Shown: in pieces, positions 1 through 5,671 of the stretch
Numbering within the stretch: the first letter of the stretch is position 1
How the letters are laid out: every line of letters begins with the position of its first letter
Origin: Planctomycetaceae bacterium
Lineage (GTDB): Bacteria; Planctomycetota; Planctomycetia; Planctomycetales; Planctomycetaceae
DNA length: 5,671 nucleotides
Reading direction: 5' to 3'
NCBI GenBank assembly: GCA_003503535.1
Contig: DOCI01000173.1
Location: forward strand, 52,035 to 57,705
Translations under genes and position numbers: made by a program
Notes under the pieces: model-generated
The model's database searches: none
What the model saw: only the letters and a program-made list of their open reading frames with translations
What the model was told of the DNA's origin: nothing

Positions 1-37
1 TTCGCTACGACCCCAGCCACCCTGGCGTATTATTAAA
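1..37. repeat. Possible edge of an intergenic palindromic repeat
   Basis: This short stretch lies downstream of the gspF stop codon on the minus strand. It contains, on the minus strand, GGGTGGCTGGGGTCGTAGCG. That resembles one arm of the GCTGGGGTC...GACCCCAGC dispersed palindromes I recall from planctomycete intergenic regions. The other arm, if it exists, lies outside the window, so the call rests on half a motif. A GTG at 20-18 on the minus strand opens a frame to the edge (GTG GCT GGG GTC GTA GCG) but has no ribosome binding site and is a weaker reading. Confidence 0.25.
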
Positions 38-1066
38 TCATGAAAGTTGATCCAGTAAATTGATAAATGGCAGGAAGACTGTCAGCACGTACATCAATGT
101 TGCACCGCCTCCCACCAAAAACAGAAACACCAACGGTGCCAGGAGTTTGAGCCATTCAGTCAGCAGTTCTGCTTTTCTGCGATACAACTGCCCCGCATGA
201 TACAAAGGGCGGCTCACATCCGACTGCCCCTGACCGGATTGAATCAGCCAGGCCAGAAATGGTGGCAAAACAACTTCCTGCAAATGATGATCTGTTGGTG
301 CCTGACTCATTCCAATCAAACTCGCATCTCCCGTTGCGGCTGCGGAAATCCGTAGTGCTTCTCCATAGGGGACATGACGGGAAATCATCATCGACATCAT
401 TTCCGTGAAATTCGCTAACCGATGCAGTCTCAGAATATTTGTGACTCCCGGTATGAATCGCATCAGTGAAGCACCACCGGAAAGATTTAAACTTCGCCCG
501 TCGTTACTTCGCAGCCAACTGAACCAGCCAGCGAAAAGAATCAGTGGAGGAATCCAACCCCAGATCCAGGCCGTGGCGTAAATGGAATCCATAAACTGCA
601 CGATTTGATTAGGTTGAAGGCGACTGGCTTCATCAAATGCGAGATACCCTCGCACGGTCATTCTGCCTACAAATAGAAACAGCATGTAGGCAGTGAACAT
701 GACGAGCAGCGGATACATCATCGCCCGACCCAGCCGCTGCCGGAGTGTGAACAATTGCTGGATGTAATTCCCATAGGTTTCCAGGATGGTGCCGAGAATA
801 TCTCCCCCCTGCTCTCCTGAGGCCACGACCTCACGATACTGTTCCGGAAAGACATCACTTTGATGAGCGATCGATTCTGATAGAGAAGAACCCAGTTCGA
901 GATCCCTCACAAGTTTCTGTAACGTTCGACTCAACCGTGGGCGTGTCCCTTCAACAGCTGCCTGTAATCCTTCGACCAATCCGGCTTCGCCACGCACAAT
1001 TCCCGTTAACAGATCGTTGAACTCATGGAGTTCTTCGAGCGAAAACTGGGACTTGAAAGGAAACAT
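38..1066 (-). CDS. gspF: GspF/PilC-type inner-membrane platform protein
   Basis: This is a 342-residue polytopic protein of the type II secretion / type IV pilus platform family. It recruits the assembly ATPase and lets pseudopilins polymerise in the inner membrane. Two T2SSF repeats are visible. The first spans about residues 8-133 and carries the family signature FPEQYREVVASGEQGGDI (73-90). The second spans about 211-333, with NFTEMMSMMISRHVPYGEAL (219-238) and VLPPFLAWLIQSGQ (266-279). Membrane segments are predicted near 116-134, 164-182 and 308-334, the usual three-helix layout. The protein is shorter than the roughly 400 residues of classical GspF because the extra N-terminal segment before repeat one is missing. 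It starts at ATG 1066; only a weak AGAG lies upstream. It follows gspE on the same strand after a 98-nt gap filled by a palindromic repeat, so co-transcription is likely but not certain. The sequence alone does not say whether it serves secretion or a pilus. Confidence 0.9.
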   Translation of the reverse strand: MFPFKSQFSLEELHEFNDLLTGIVRGEAGLVEGLQAAVEGTRPRLSRTLQKLVRDLELGSSLSESIAHQSDVFPEQYREVVASGEQGGDILGTILETYGNYIQQLFTLRQRLGRAMMYPLLVMFTAYMLFLFVGRMTVRGYLAFDEASRLQPNQIVQFMDSIYATAWIWGWIPPLILFAGWFSWLRSNDGRSLNLSGGASLMRFIPGVTNILRLHRLANFTEMMSMMISRHVPYGEALRISAAATGDASLIGMSQAPTDHHLQEVVLPPFLAWLIQSGQGQSDVSRPLYHAGQLYRRKAELLTEWLKLLAPLVFLFLVGGGATLMYVLTVFLPFINLLDQLS

Positions 1067-1091
1067 GGCAAAGGCTCTATAATGAGTTTTT

Positions 1092-1159
1092 GTAGGTCAG
1101 GATATGTCTGACATGATTAATGATGGACGTTGAACTTCGTCAGGCAGTGCCTGACCTAT
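1092..1159. repeat. Facing pair of REP-like palindromes
   Basis: Two related 21-bp units face each other across 26 bp: 1092-1112, containing TAGGTCAGG...TGTCTGAC, and 1139-1159, whose reverse complement is ATAGGTCAGGCACTGCCTGAC. The units agree at 16 of 21 positions. The right unit is itself nearly a perfect palindrome (GTCAGGCA-G-TGCCTGAC, 8-bp arms with a 1-nt centre). The left unit is degraded to 5-bp arms (GTCAG/CTGAC). A smaller GACG/CGTC pair (1126-1129, 1138-1141) lies between. This is the layout of a bipartite REP/BIME-type element, a class commonly mobilised by Y1 (RAYT) transposases. No transposase is present here. There is no U-tract on either strand, so it is not a typical intrinsic terminator, but the RNA hairpin could protect or separate the gspE and gspF parts of the message. 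Confidence 0.6.
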
Positions 1160-1164
1160 TCGAT

Positions 1165-2376
1165 CTAACTGGCCCCTAAGACACGGATCATTTCCTGAGG
1201 ACTGACAATATGCTCAGCGACTAAAGTCCTGGCACGATCTCGCAGGCTAATCATACCAGAGGCAGCGGCCAGCTCATTCAAAGTTTTCACATCCTGCCGT
1301 TTCAAAATCGCTTCAGAAATCTCAGGCCAGTCGGGATCGAGATATTCTGACAGAACTTTTCTCCCCAGATATCCCGTCCCTCGACAGACATCGCACCCGA
1401 CAGGTAATGCCACAGATTCGAATTGGCCAGCTAACAAATCGGACTCATCCGTCGAAATCTTTTTACAACGACAAAGTGCCCGCAGAAGACGCTGGCTGAA
1501 AACGGCCAGCAATCCACTTCTTAATAAATAGGGCTCGATCCCCATATCACTCAAACGACTCAACGCTCGTGTGCAGGAACCGGCATGGAATGTTGTGAGG
1601 ATGAGATTTCCAATTAACGAGGCTTGAAAGACCGTCTCGGCTGTTTCACGGTCACGGATTTCGCCAACCATAATCACATCCGGGTCCTGCCTGACTAATG
1701 ATCGTAAGCCTGTCATCATATCCATTCCCGCTTTAGGATTAGCAGAAGTCTGATCCACATGAGGAACCACCACTTCCACGGGATCCTCTAAAGAGACTAG
1801 ACTCCGCTCCCCGGCTGATTTGTGTAACATTTCCCGCATCGCGGCATATATTGTTGTTGTTTTCCCACTGCCGGCCGGGCCAGTCAGTACAATCACGCCA
1901 CTCGTCTGTTCGAGCAGATGGCCAAACTTGCCAACGATGTCCTCCGGCAAATCGAGATCTTCAATCTTCTCCAAACGACCCGAATCAGCAAACAGGCGTA
2001 TGACAACTTTTTCGCCAAACTGTGTTGGGAACACACTGATTCGCGTCTCTTCCCCAGCAATGGATGATTGCAATCGACCTTCCTGCGGGACATCTACTCG
2101 ATATGTCAATAAGTTGGCCAGCACCTTTAAGCGGGCGACGATATTCGCTGCAAAAAGTTGAGGGAAACTTGTGACTGTTTGAATGACGCCATCAATTCGC
2201 CACCGCATTTCCAGGCCATCGCCTGTGGGACGCAGGTGAATATCGCTGGCACCACAACTGCGGGCTCCGGAAAGAATGTGATCGACCAGGCGAGGAACCT
2301 GATCGGCTTTCAGGGACGAAGAATCGCCGGCATGTTGTAAGAACCATTTTCCAAGATCGACTGGAACCGCAGACAT
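1165..2376 (-). CDS. gspE: GspE/PilB-type secretion ATPase
   Basis: This is a hexameric cytoplasmic ATPase that powers pseudopilus or pilus assembly with its GspF partner. Numbering is from the ATG at 2376 (403 aa). ASDIHLRP (43-50) and MRWRIDGV (57-64) mark the N2 domain. They are followed by Walker [10 protein letters not shown] (166-174), the Asp box SLEDPVE (195-201), Walker B with VGEIRD (237-242) and the His box LTTFHAGS (260-267). A zinc-type cysteine pair set is C302/C304 and C328/C331. The large N1 domain of classical GspE/PilB is absent. The first cysteine pair is C-x-C instead of the usual C-x2-C. The frame stays open upstream to an ATG at 2544 (459 aa), but that version would overlap the preceding gene by 64 nt and its first residues look like an out-of-frame reading of that gene. 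I therefore prefer ATG 2376, though neither start has a clear ribosome binding site and a GTG at 2436 is also possible. Confidence 0.9.
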   Translation of the reverse strand: MSAVPVDLGKWFLQHAGDSSSLKADQVPRLVDHILSGARSCGASDIHLRPTGDGLEMRWRIDGVIQTVTSFPQLFAANIVARLKVLANLLTYRVDVPQEGRLQSSIAGEETRISVFPTQFGEKVVIRLFADSGRLEKIEDLDLPEDIVGKFGHLLEQTSGVIVLTGPAGSGKTTTIYAAMREMLHKSAGERSLVSLEDPVEVVVPHVDQTSANPKAGMDMMTGLRSLVRQDPDVIMVGEIRDRETAETVFQASLIGNLILTTFHAGSCTRALSRLSDMGIEPYLLRSGLLAVFSQRLLRALCRCKKISTDESDLLAGQFESVALPVGCDVCRGTGYLGRKVLSEYLDPDWPEISEAILKRQDVKTLNELAAASGMISLRDRARTLVAEHIVSPQEMIRVLGAS

Positions 2377-2480
2377 AAAATCGCCAGTGTTGTAGACTAG
2401 ATGGATAGCAATGGACGCAGGATCAAACGATTTCACGATCGACTTCGTGAGTTCTGAAAAGATGTGTGATTGGATTGCAT

Positions 2481-2840
2481 TTACAAACGGATTGTTGCTG
2501 AAATGTGAGAGCGATAAGCCAGGACGGCATCGACATGCCCCCATTCTCCAATGGATTCCGGAGAAACATTCAGCTTACAAAGTGAGCTTTGTGATGGCTG
2601 GATCACCAGAGGCTGCATGACCACAGCCGCTGTTCGTGAAACAGAATGCAATTGAGATTCCGCAACGATAAAGAGCACAACACATAGAGTAGCGATCACA
2701 GTAAGCTGCCGTCGCGCAGTCCGCTGCCAGGCGTCCTTGCGTACCTGCCGCATCAACTGAAGGCGCAGACCATCCCCCGCCTTTAAGGTCGGCGAAGAAA
2801 GGACGACCAGGTCTTCAATTGTTTGACAGGAATGGGACAT
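2481..2840 (-). CDS. Small single-pass membrane protein, unknown function
   Basis: I do not recognise this protein. From ATG 2840 it has 119 residues. A short polar N-terminus ([11 protein letters not shown]...) leads into a very basic stretch with [14 protein letters not shown] (about 31-44). One hydrophobic helix follows ([15 protein letters not shown], about 46-60), then a roughly 59-residue tail. The positive-inside rule puts the N-terminus in the cytoplasm and the tail outside. It lies directly between the sigma factor gene and gspE on the same strand. This placement suggests either an anti-sigma partner or an accessory membrane protein of the secretion motor. It lacks the H-x3-C-x2-C zinc motif of classical anti-sigma domains and its cytoplasmic part is only about 45 residues, so the anti-sigma idea is weak. 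A longer form starts at GTG 2900, which abuts the sigma factor stop codon (TAA then GTG) behind CAGGGG. That would add 20 residues (MFLFPETL...), and I cannot exclude it. Confidence 0.6.
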   Translation of the reverse strand: MSHSCQTIEDLVVLSSPTLKAGDGLRLQLMRQVRKDAWQRTARRQLTVIATLCVVLFIVAESQLHSVSRTAAVVMQPLVIQPSQSSLCKLNVSPESIGEWGHVDAVLAYRSHISATIRL

Positions 2841-2868
2841 AATTATTTTCGGTTCTAATTTTAATTTC

Positions 2869-2892
2869 TTTCCGAAGAGAGTTTCCGGAAAC
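2869..2892. promoter_or_regulatory. Palindrome between sigma factor gene and membrane protein gene
   Basis: GTTTCCGGAAAC (2881-2892) is a perfect 12-bp palindrome. Its CGGAAA arm (2886-2891) can also pair with TTTCCG at 2869-2874 across an 11-nt loop. On the minus-strand message this lies just after the sigma factor stop codon and before ATG 2840. It could be a short RNA hairpin controlling coupling, or a protein site. No U-run follows, so it is not a standard terminator. If the GTG start at 2900 is used, the palindrome is simply coding sequence. Confidence 0.3.
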
Positions 2893-2900
2893 AAAAACAC

Positions 2901-3548
2901 TTACCCCTGCACTTGTAATTTAACGGCGATCTCTTTCCAGGCTGGTTGACCTGAATCGTCGAACGATCTCAAGGATTTCGATAACTTCTCAATCCCATAC
3001 CGATATCTGCTGGTCACCGTATTAATGGATTCGTTGGTGATTTCGGCAACTTCACGAAACGTCAGGTTTTCCCAGAGATGCAAAGTAATCACTTCGGCTT
3101 GTATTGCAGGTAATTCCGCAAGAGCTTCATGAACCGCTTCCGTAACCTCCCAGGCGTCACTATTCAAAGATGTTCGAGCCGGCACTAATGGCAAAACATC
3201 GCAATGCTCGAACGGCTTTCTACGATACAATATGCTGTAGGCTTCATTCCGCAGAATTCGAAACAGATACGCCACCGGATGTTTGGATCGCACCAGTTTT
3301 TTTGGATTTCTGGCTAGTTTTAACATGGTTGCCTGCACAATATCATCTGCTTCGGTTCGATCTTTGACGAGAAAAAGGGCATACCGCAGAAGACGAGTTC
3401 CCGCATGGTCGTAAATTGAACCCAGCGCGTTAAGATCCCCACCAGAAAGCTGCCTGGCGTAATCCCTCAATTGCAATTCAAATTCTTCAGATGGTGACTG
3501 GTTCAAGTGAGCACATTTTTGCAAAGTTAATTGAAACGGCGTCTCCAA
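2901..3548 (-). CDS. ECF-type sigma70-family RNA polymerase sigma factor
   Basis: This is a 215-residue alternative sigma factor of the ECF class with only regions 2 and 4, which directs RNA polymerase to a dedicated promoter set. Region 2 covers about residues 44-112, with YDHAGTRLLRYALFLVKD and the conserved ADDIVQATMLKLAR (67-80), then VAYLFRILRNEAYSILYRRK (92-111), the -10 recognition helices. Region 4 covers about 138-194, with ALAELPAIQAEVITLHLWE and the helix-turn-helix TFREVAEITNESINTVTSRYRYGIEKL (163-189), which recognises the -35 element. A roughly 20-residue tail follows. The start is unusual: a stop codon sits four codons upstream of TTG 3548 and no in-frame ATG or GTG occurs before M75, inside region 2. 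Initiation must therefore be at a TTG (codons 1, 9 or 15 are candidates). It heads the minus-strand block that continues with a membrane protein, gspE and gspF, so it may control that operon or itself. No classical anti-sigma gene is seen. Confidence 0.9.
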   Translation of the reverse strand: METPFQLTLQKCAHLNQSPSEEFELQLRDYARQLSGGDLNALGSIYDHAGTRLLRYALFLVKDRTEADDIVQATMLKLARNPKKLVRSKHPVAYLFRILRNEAYSILYRRKPFEHCDVLPLVPARTSLNSDAWEVTEAVHEALAELPAIQAEVITLHLWENLTFREVAEITNESINTVTSRYRYGIEKLSKSLRSFDDSGQPAWKEIAVKLQVQG

Positions 3549-3559
3549 GACATAGGTTC

Positions 3560-3589
3560 AGTATGAAAGGGTTGGTACTACAAAATCAA
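3560..3589 (-). promoter_or_regulatory. Candidate sigma70-like promoter of the sigma factor operon
   Basis: Read on the minus strand, TTGATT (3589-3584) and CATACT (3565-3560) each match 4 of 6 consensus bases and are separated by 18 nt. Transcription would start near 3553, within a few bases of the TTG 3548 initiation codon, giving an almost leaderless message. That would fit the lack of a ribosome binding site. The -35 lies inside the left arm of the perfect inverted repeat, so a bound regulator would block it. Confidence 0.3.
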
Positions 3590-3612
3590 GAGACTCCTGC
3601 AGTCTTGATTTT
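3582..3612. promoter_or_regulatory. Perfect 10-bp inverted repeat, candidate operator
   Basis: AAAATCAAGA (3582-3591) and TCTTGATTTT (3603-3612) are exact reverse complements separated by 11 bp. The half-site centres are 21 bp apart, about two helical turns, which is the geometry of a dimeric DNA-binding protein site. Candidate promoters touch it on each side. It could instead form an RNA hairpin followed by a T-run on the plus strand (TTTTT at 3609-3613). However, no plus-strand gene lies upstream that would need a terminator here, so an operator is the better reading. Confidence 0.45.
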
Positions 3613-3640
3613 TGTCTATCATTATTTTTGAATTGATAAA
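3612..3640 (+). promoter_or_regulatory. Candidate sigma70-like promoter for plsC
   Basis: TTGTCT (3612-3617) and GATAAA (3635-3640) each match 4 of 6 consensus bases with an ideal 17-nt spacer. Transcription would begin near 3647 and leave a leader of about 140 nt that includes the dyads at 3695-3741. A weaker alternative is nearer the gene (TTGTTA at 3734, TTAAAT at 3760) but has a 20-nt spacer. The match is modest and the AT-rich context favours chance hits. Confidence 0.25.
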
Positions 3641-3694
3641 ATTTGTGTAAAAAGGGATTTCTTTGTCGGGTGGCTTGAAGAATCACGACCAGAA

Positions 3695-3741
3695 ATGCCT
3701 TGTCAGTGAGGCATCGATGCGATAGACAAGAGCTTGTTATC
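3695..3741. promoter_or_regulatory. Cluster of three dyads upstream of plsC
   Basis: Three symmetric elements are packed together. The first is ATGCCT/AGGCAT (3695-3700, 3709-3714) with an 8-nt loop. The second is the perfect palindrome GCATCGATGC (3711-3720). The third is GATAgACAAG/CTTGTTATC (3721-3730, 3733-3741), complementary apart from one bulged G. The first could form a small leader RNA hairpin. The others look more like protein-binding dyads because their loops are too small for stable RNA stems. No known riboswitch pattern is recognised. Confidence 0.3.
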
Positions 3742-3787
3742 CCACATTATTCCTCAAATTTAAATCTGATCGACATCCTTCCATACA

Positions 3788-4498
3788 ATGGCACACGACA
3801 TCTCTCAACTTGATCAGTCTGGTTTGACAGATGTAAAGACTGAGAAAAATCCCGATCAGCAGATCGGTTTTCGAAGGAATTTCCTTTGGCGTTCCATACA
3901 AATCCCTTTACAGCTTCTGTGTGTCCTCTGGTTTCGCTATCGCGCAAAAGGGATGGAACATATTCCAAGTGATACCGGGGCCCTCTTGTTGATCAGTCAT
4001 CAAAGCTATCTCGACCCTTTATTAGTGGGACTTCCCCTGTCACGTCCCGTCAGTTTTCTGGCACGGGAGAATCTGTTTCGTGTTCCAATTGTCGGGTGGA
4101 TTCTCAAAAATTGCTTTGTGATGCCGATCAATCGGGAAGCGGGAGGTATCGAGAGCTTTCGGCTTTCGATCAAACGTATGAAACAGGGTTTCCTCGTTGC
4201 GGTTTTTCCTGAAGGAACACGTTCCACTGACGGTGAGATTGGAACTTTAAAACCCGGATTCATTGCACTAGCCAGACGAGCCGGTGTACCGATTGTTCCA
4301 GTCGGAATTGTCGGAGCAAATCGAGCGATGCCACGAGGAGCCATTTTCATTCGCCCTTCTAAAGTTCGAGTCTATTTTGGTGAACCTCTCGATTTGGAGC
4401 GGGTCCTGGAACTATCGAAAAAGAATCAGGAAAACGACTTTCTCGATTATGTCCATGCTCACCTGCAAAAGTGCAATGAAATTGCCGACACTGTATAG
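3788..4498 (+). CDS. plsC: PlsC-family 1-acylglycerol-3-phosphate acyltransferase
   Basis: This is a 236-residue enzyme of the LPLAT/AGPAT family. It is expected to transfer an acyl chain to the sn-2 position of lysophosphatidic acid, giving phosphatidic acid for membrane phospholipid synthesis. All four family motifs are present: the catalytic HQSYLD (HX4D, 71-76), [10 protein letters not shown] (111-120) with the motif II arginine, FPEGTRS (140-146) of motif III, which binds the glycerol phosphate, and VPIVPVGI (167-174) of motif IV. A short hydrophobic segment (about 38-49) and a basic flank suggest monotopic membrane attachment. The length is typical for bacterial PlsC. It starts at ATG 3788, with no ribosome binding site upstream (TTCCATACA). 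The next gene begins 31 nt after its stop on the same strand, so the two are probably co-transcribed. Acyl donor and exact lysophospholipid substrate cannot be read from the sequence, and hopanoid or ornithine-lipid acyltransferases share these motifs. Confidence 0.92.
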   Translation: MAHDISQLDQSGLTDVKTEKNPDQQIGFRRNFLWRSIQIPLQLLCVLWFRYRAKGMEHIPSDTGALLLISHQSYLDPLLVGLPLSRPVSFLARENLFRVPIVGWILKNCFVMPINREAGGIESFRLSIKRMKQGFLVAVFPEGTRSTDGEIGTLKPGFIALARRAGVPIVPVGIVGANRAMPRGAIFIRPSKVRVYFGEPLDLERVLELSKKNQENDFLDYVHAHLQKCNEIADTV

Positions 4499-4529
4499 CC
4501 TTGATGACTTTCTGTTGAATTAAACCTCT

Positions 4530-5651
4530 ATGACAAACTCTCTCCGAGAAGCCATGCGTCTCGATGCGGGCGTGGCCTATTTTGATAATGCAGCCGTAGC
4601 GCCGCTGACCGCTGCTGCTCATCAGGCGATTCTTCGCTGGACCAATGATATCGCTGGCAGTGGCGATGCCCGCTGGCCGCAATGGCGAACGGAAGTCGAA
4701 AAGACAAGACGAATCGCTGCCAGTCTGATCAATGCCGATCGCGAAGAAATCGCTCTGACGCACAGCACAACAGAAGGCATCAACTTTGTCGCAGAAGGAT
4801 TTCCCTGGCAAGCGGGGGATAATGTGGTCATTCCGGTGGGAGAGTTTCCCTCGAATCTCTATCCGTGGATGATGCTCGAATCCAAAGGAGTGGAACTACG
4901 AAAAGTTGCGATGCCAGAGAATTCCGTAGATATCGAGCGGTTCGGCAACGCCTGCGATTCTCGAACACGAATCGTATCTTGCAGCTGGGTCGGATTTTCT
5001 CACGGCTATCGAGTCGATCTGAATCGGCTGACAGAAGTGACGCATCAGGCAGGTGCCTTGCTGATGGTCGATGCGATTCAGGGCCTCGGCATGTTCCCGC
5101 TGGATGTAAAAGAAACTCCCATCGATTTTCTCTCGGCTGACGGACACAAATGGCTGCTCGGCCCTGAAGGGGCAGGGATTTTTTATCTGAAACGTGAGCA
5201 TCTCGATTTGCTCCGTCCGATCAACGTCGGCTGGAACAGCGTCGCCACTGCCGGCGAATTCGGCCATGAGTGCATGGATCTGCGTAAGACTGCAGGTCGC
5301 TACGAAGCGGGGACCTACAACATGGTCGGACTGGCCGGCTTCGGTGCCAGTCTGCAGGTGTTTCAGGATGTTGGCGTCGAGAATATCAGCCAGCAACTGA
5401 AGGCCGTGACTGACGAAGTTGTGTCGTCCCTCCAGTCGATTGGGGCAATTATTCATTCCAATCGAGAAGCCGATCATTGGTCAGGAATCATCTCTTTTGA
5501 TTTACCCGATAAAGATCCACTTACGGTGAAGCAAGCCGCCAGTGAAAAAGGCGTTTACTTCAACACCAGAAACGACCACTTCCGCGTCAGCCCTCATGCC
5601 TACAATACTTCTGAAGATATTCAAAAACTGCTGGAAGTGTTGAGTGATTAG
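4530..5651 (+). CDS. Class-V aminotransferase-fold PLP enzyme (SufS-like, no catalytic Cys)
   Basis: This is a 373-residue fold-type I PLP enzyme of the aminotransferase class V / NifS-SufS superfamily, complete from ATG to TAG. Visible motifs are FDNAAVAPL (18-26), the cofactor phosphate loop HSTTEGIN (78-85), EFPSNLYPW (105-113) where F106 or P107 replaces the PLP-stacking His of SufS, VDAIQGLG (180-187) with the pyridine-binding Asp181, SADGHKWLLGPEG (202-214) with the Schiff-base Lys207, and RYEAGTYN (257-264). The C-terminal FRVSPHAYNT (351-360) carries Arg352 at the substrate-carboxylate position and aligns with RASLAMYNT of SufS. The preceding loop that bears the persulfide cysteine in SufS (HHCA) is shortened to TRNDH with no cysteine. 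Cysteine desulfurase activity is therefore unlikely. The isopenicillin-N-epimerase-like or kynureninase-like branches are better comparisons, but the substrate is unknown. It sits 31 nt after plsC and has no strong ribosome binding site. Confidence 0.88.
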   Translation: MTNSLREAMRLDAGVAYFDNAAVAPLTAAAHQAILRWTNDIAGSGDARWPQWRTEVEKTRRIAASLINADREEIALTHSTTEGINFVAEGFPWQAGDNVVIPVGEFPSNLYPWMMLESKGVELRKVAMPENSVDIERFGNACDSRTRIVSCSWVGFSHGYRVDLNRLTEVTHQAGALLMVDAIQGLGMFPLDVKETPIDFLSADGHKWLLGPEGAGIFYLKREHLDLLRPINVGWNSVATAGEFGHECMDLRKTAGRYEAGTYNMVGLAGFGASLQVFQDVGVENISQQLKAVTDEVVSSLQSIGAIIHSNREADHWSGIISFDLPDKDPLTVKQAASEKGVYFNTRNDHFRVSPHAYNTSEDIQKLLEVLSD

Positions 5652-5671
5652 ATTTTATGAGGCGAGCCGAA

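Larger units (their letters stand above)
3549..3787. other. Divergent intergenic region with several dyads
   Basis: These 239 bp separate the minus-strand sigma factor block from the plus-strand acyltransferase pair and hold no convincing gene. The region is AT-rich around 3605-3660. It contains a 10-bp inverted repeat (3582-3612), candidate promoters in both directions, and a cluster of shorter dyads at 3695-3741. No Shine-Dalgarno sequence precedes either flanking gene. Confidence 0.7.

Noticed and set aside
2377..2544. Extra 56 codons at the N-terminus of gspE from ATG 2544
   Set aside because: The extension would overlap the upstream gene by 64 nt, carries no N1-domain features and begins with a cysteine-rich run typical of an out-of-frame reading. 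Not fully excluded, since the frame is open.
3582..3613. Rho-independent terminator on the plus strand
   Set aside because: The stem is AT-rich and followed by T residues, but no plus-strand gene lies upstream in the window to be terminated, and the arms flank promoter-like elements.
3747..3968. Minus-strand frame of 73 codons overlapping the plsC start
   Set aside because: It is antisense to the 5' part of plsC, has no domain or start signal and is likely chance.
4359..4811. Open frame of 150 codons on the minus strand across the plsC-PLP enzyme junction
   Set aside because: It overlaps two convincing genes antisense, has no family features and no start signal.
4896..5477. Long open frame (193 codons) on the minus strand inside the PLP enzyme gene
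   Set aside because: It is fully antisense to a gene with clear family motifs, shows no recognisable domain and is best explained as a shadow frame.
5652..5671. Possible start of a dispersed repeat (GGCGAGCCGAA) after the PLP enzyme stop
   Set aside because: Only the last 11 bases resemble a planctomycete GCGAGCCGGAAGCG-type repeat; too short to support a feature.

Overview
The window looks like a chromosomal piece from a planctomycete (Planctomycetota; the style fits moderate-GC Planctomycetaceae such as Gimesia or Rubinisphaera). The reasons are the ECF sigma factor with a TVTSRYRYGIEKL-type region 4.2, stripped-down GspE and GspF proteins, the near absence of Shine-Dalgarno sites, and short palindromic intergenic repeats of the TAGGTCAGG...CCTGAC kind. 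The taxonomic call is inference from protein style, not from a marker gene.

The left part (38-3548) is one block of four genes on the minus strand. Read in transcription order they are an ECF-type sigma factor (3548-2901), a small single-pass membrane protein of unknown function (2840 or 2900 down to 2481), a GspE/PilB-type secretion ATPase (2376 or 2544 down to 1165) and a GspF/PilC-type platform protein (1066-38). The ATPase and platform protein are the motor and inner-membrane core of a type II secretion or type IV pilus-like machine. No pseudopilin, secretin or prepilin peptidase is in the window; further components could lie beyond the left edge. The gspE-gspF junction is occupied by a pair of facing REP-like palindromes.

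The middle (3549-3787) is a 239-bp divergent intergenic region rich in dyads. The most striking is a perfect 10-bp inverted repeat whose half-sites are 21 bp apart centre to centre. It sits between plausible sigma70-like promoters firing in both directions.

The right part (3788-5651) holds two plus-strand genes 31 nt apart, probably co-transcribed. They are a PlsC-family 1-acylglycerol-3-phosphate acyltransferase and a class-V (NifS/SufS-fold) PLP enzyme that keeps the PLP lysine but lacks the cysteine loop of cysteine desulfurases. 

No tRNA, rRNA, CRISPR array, transposase or integron feature was seen. I find no clearly new system. The best candidate for follow-up is the sigma factor / membrane protein / GspE / GspF cassette, where a dedicated sigma factor may control a minimal secretion motor.
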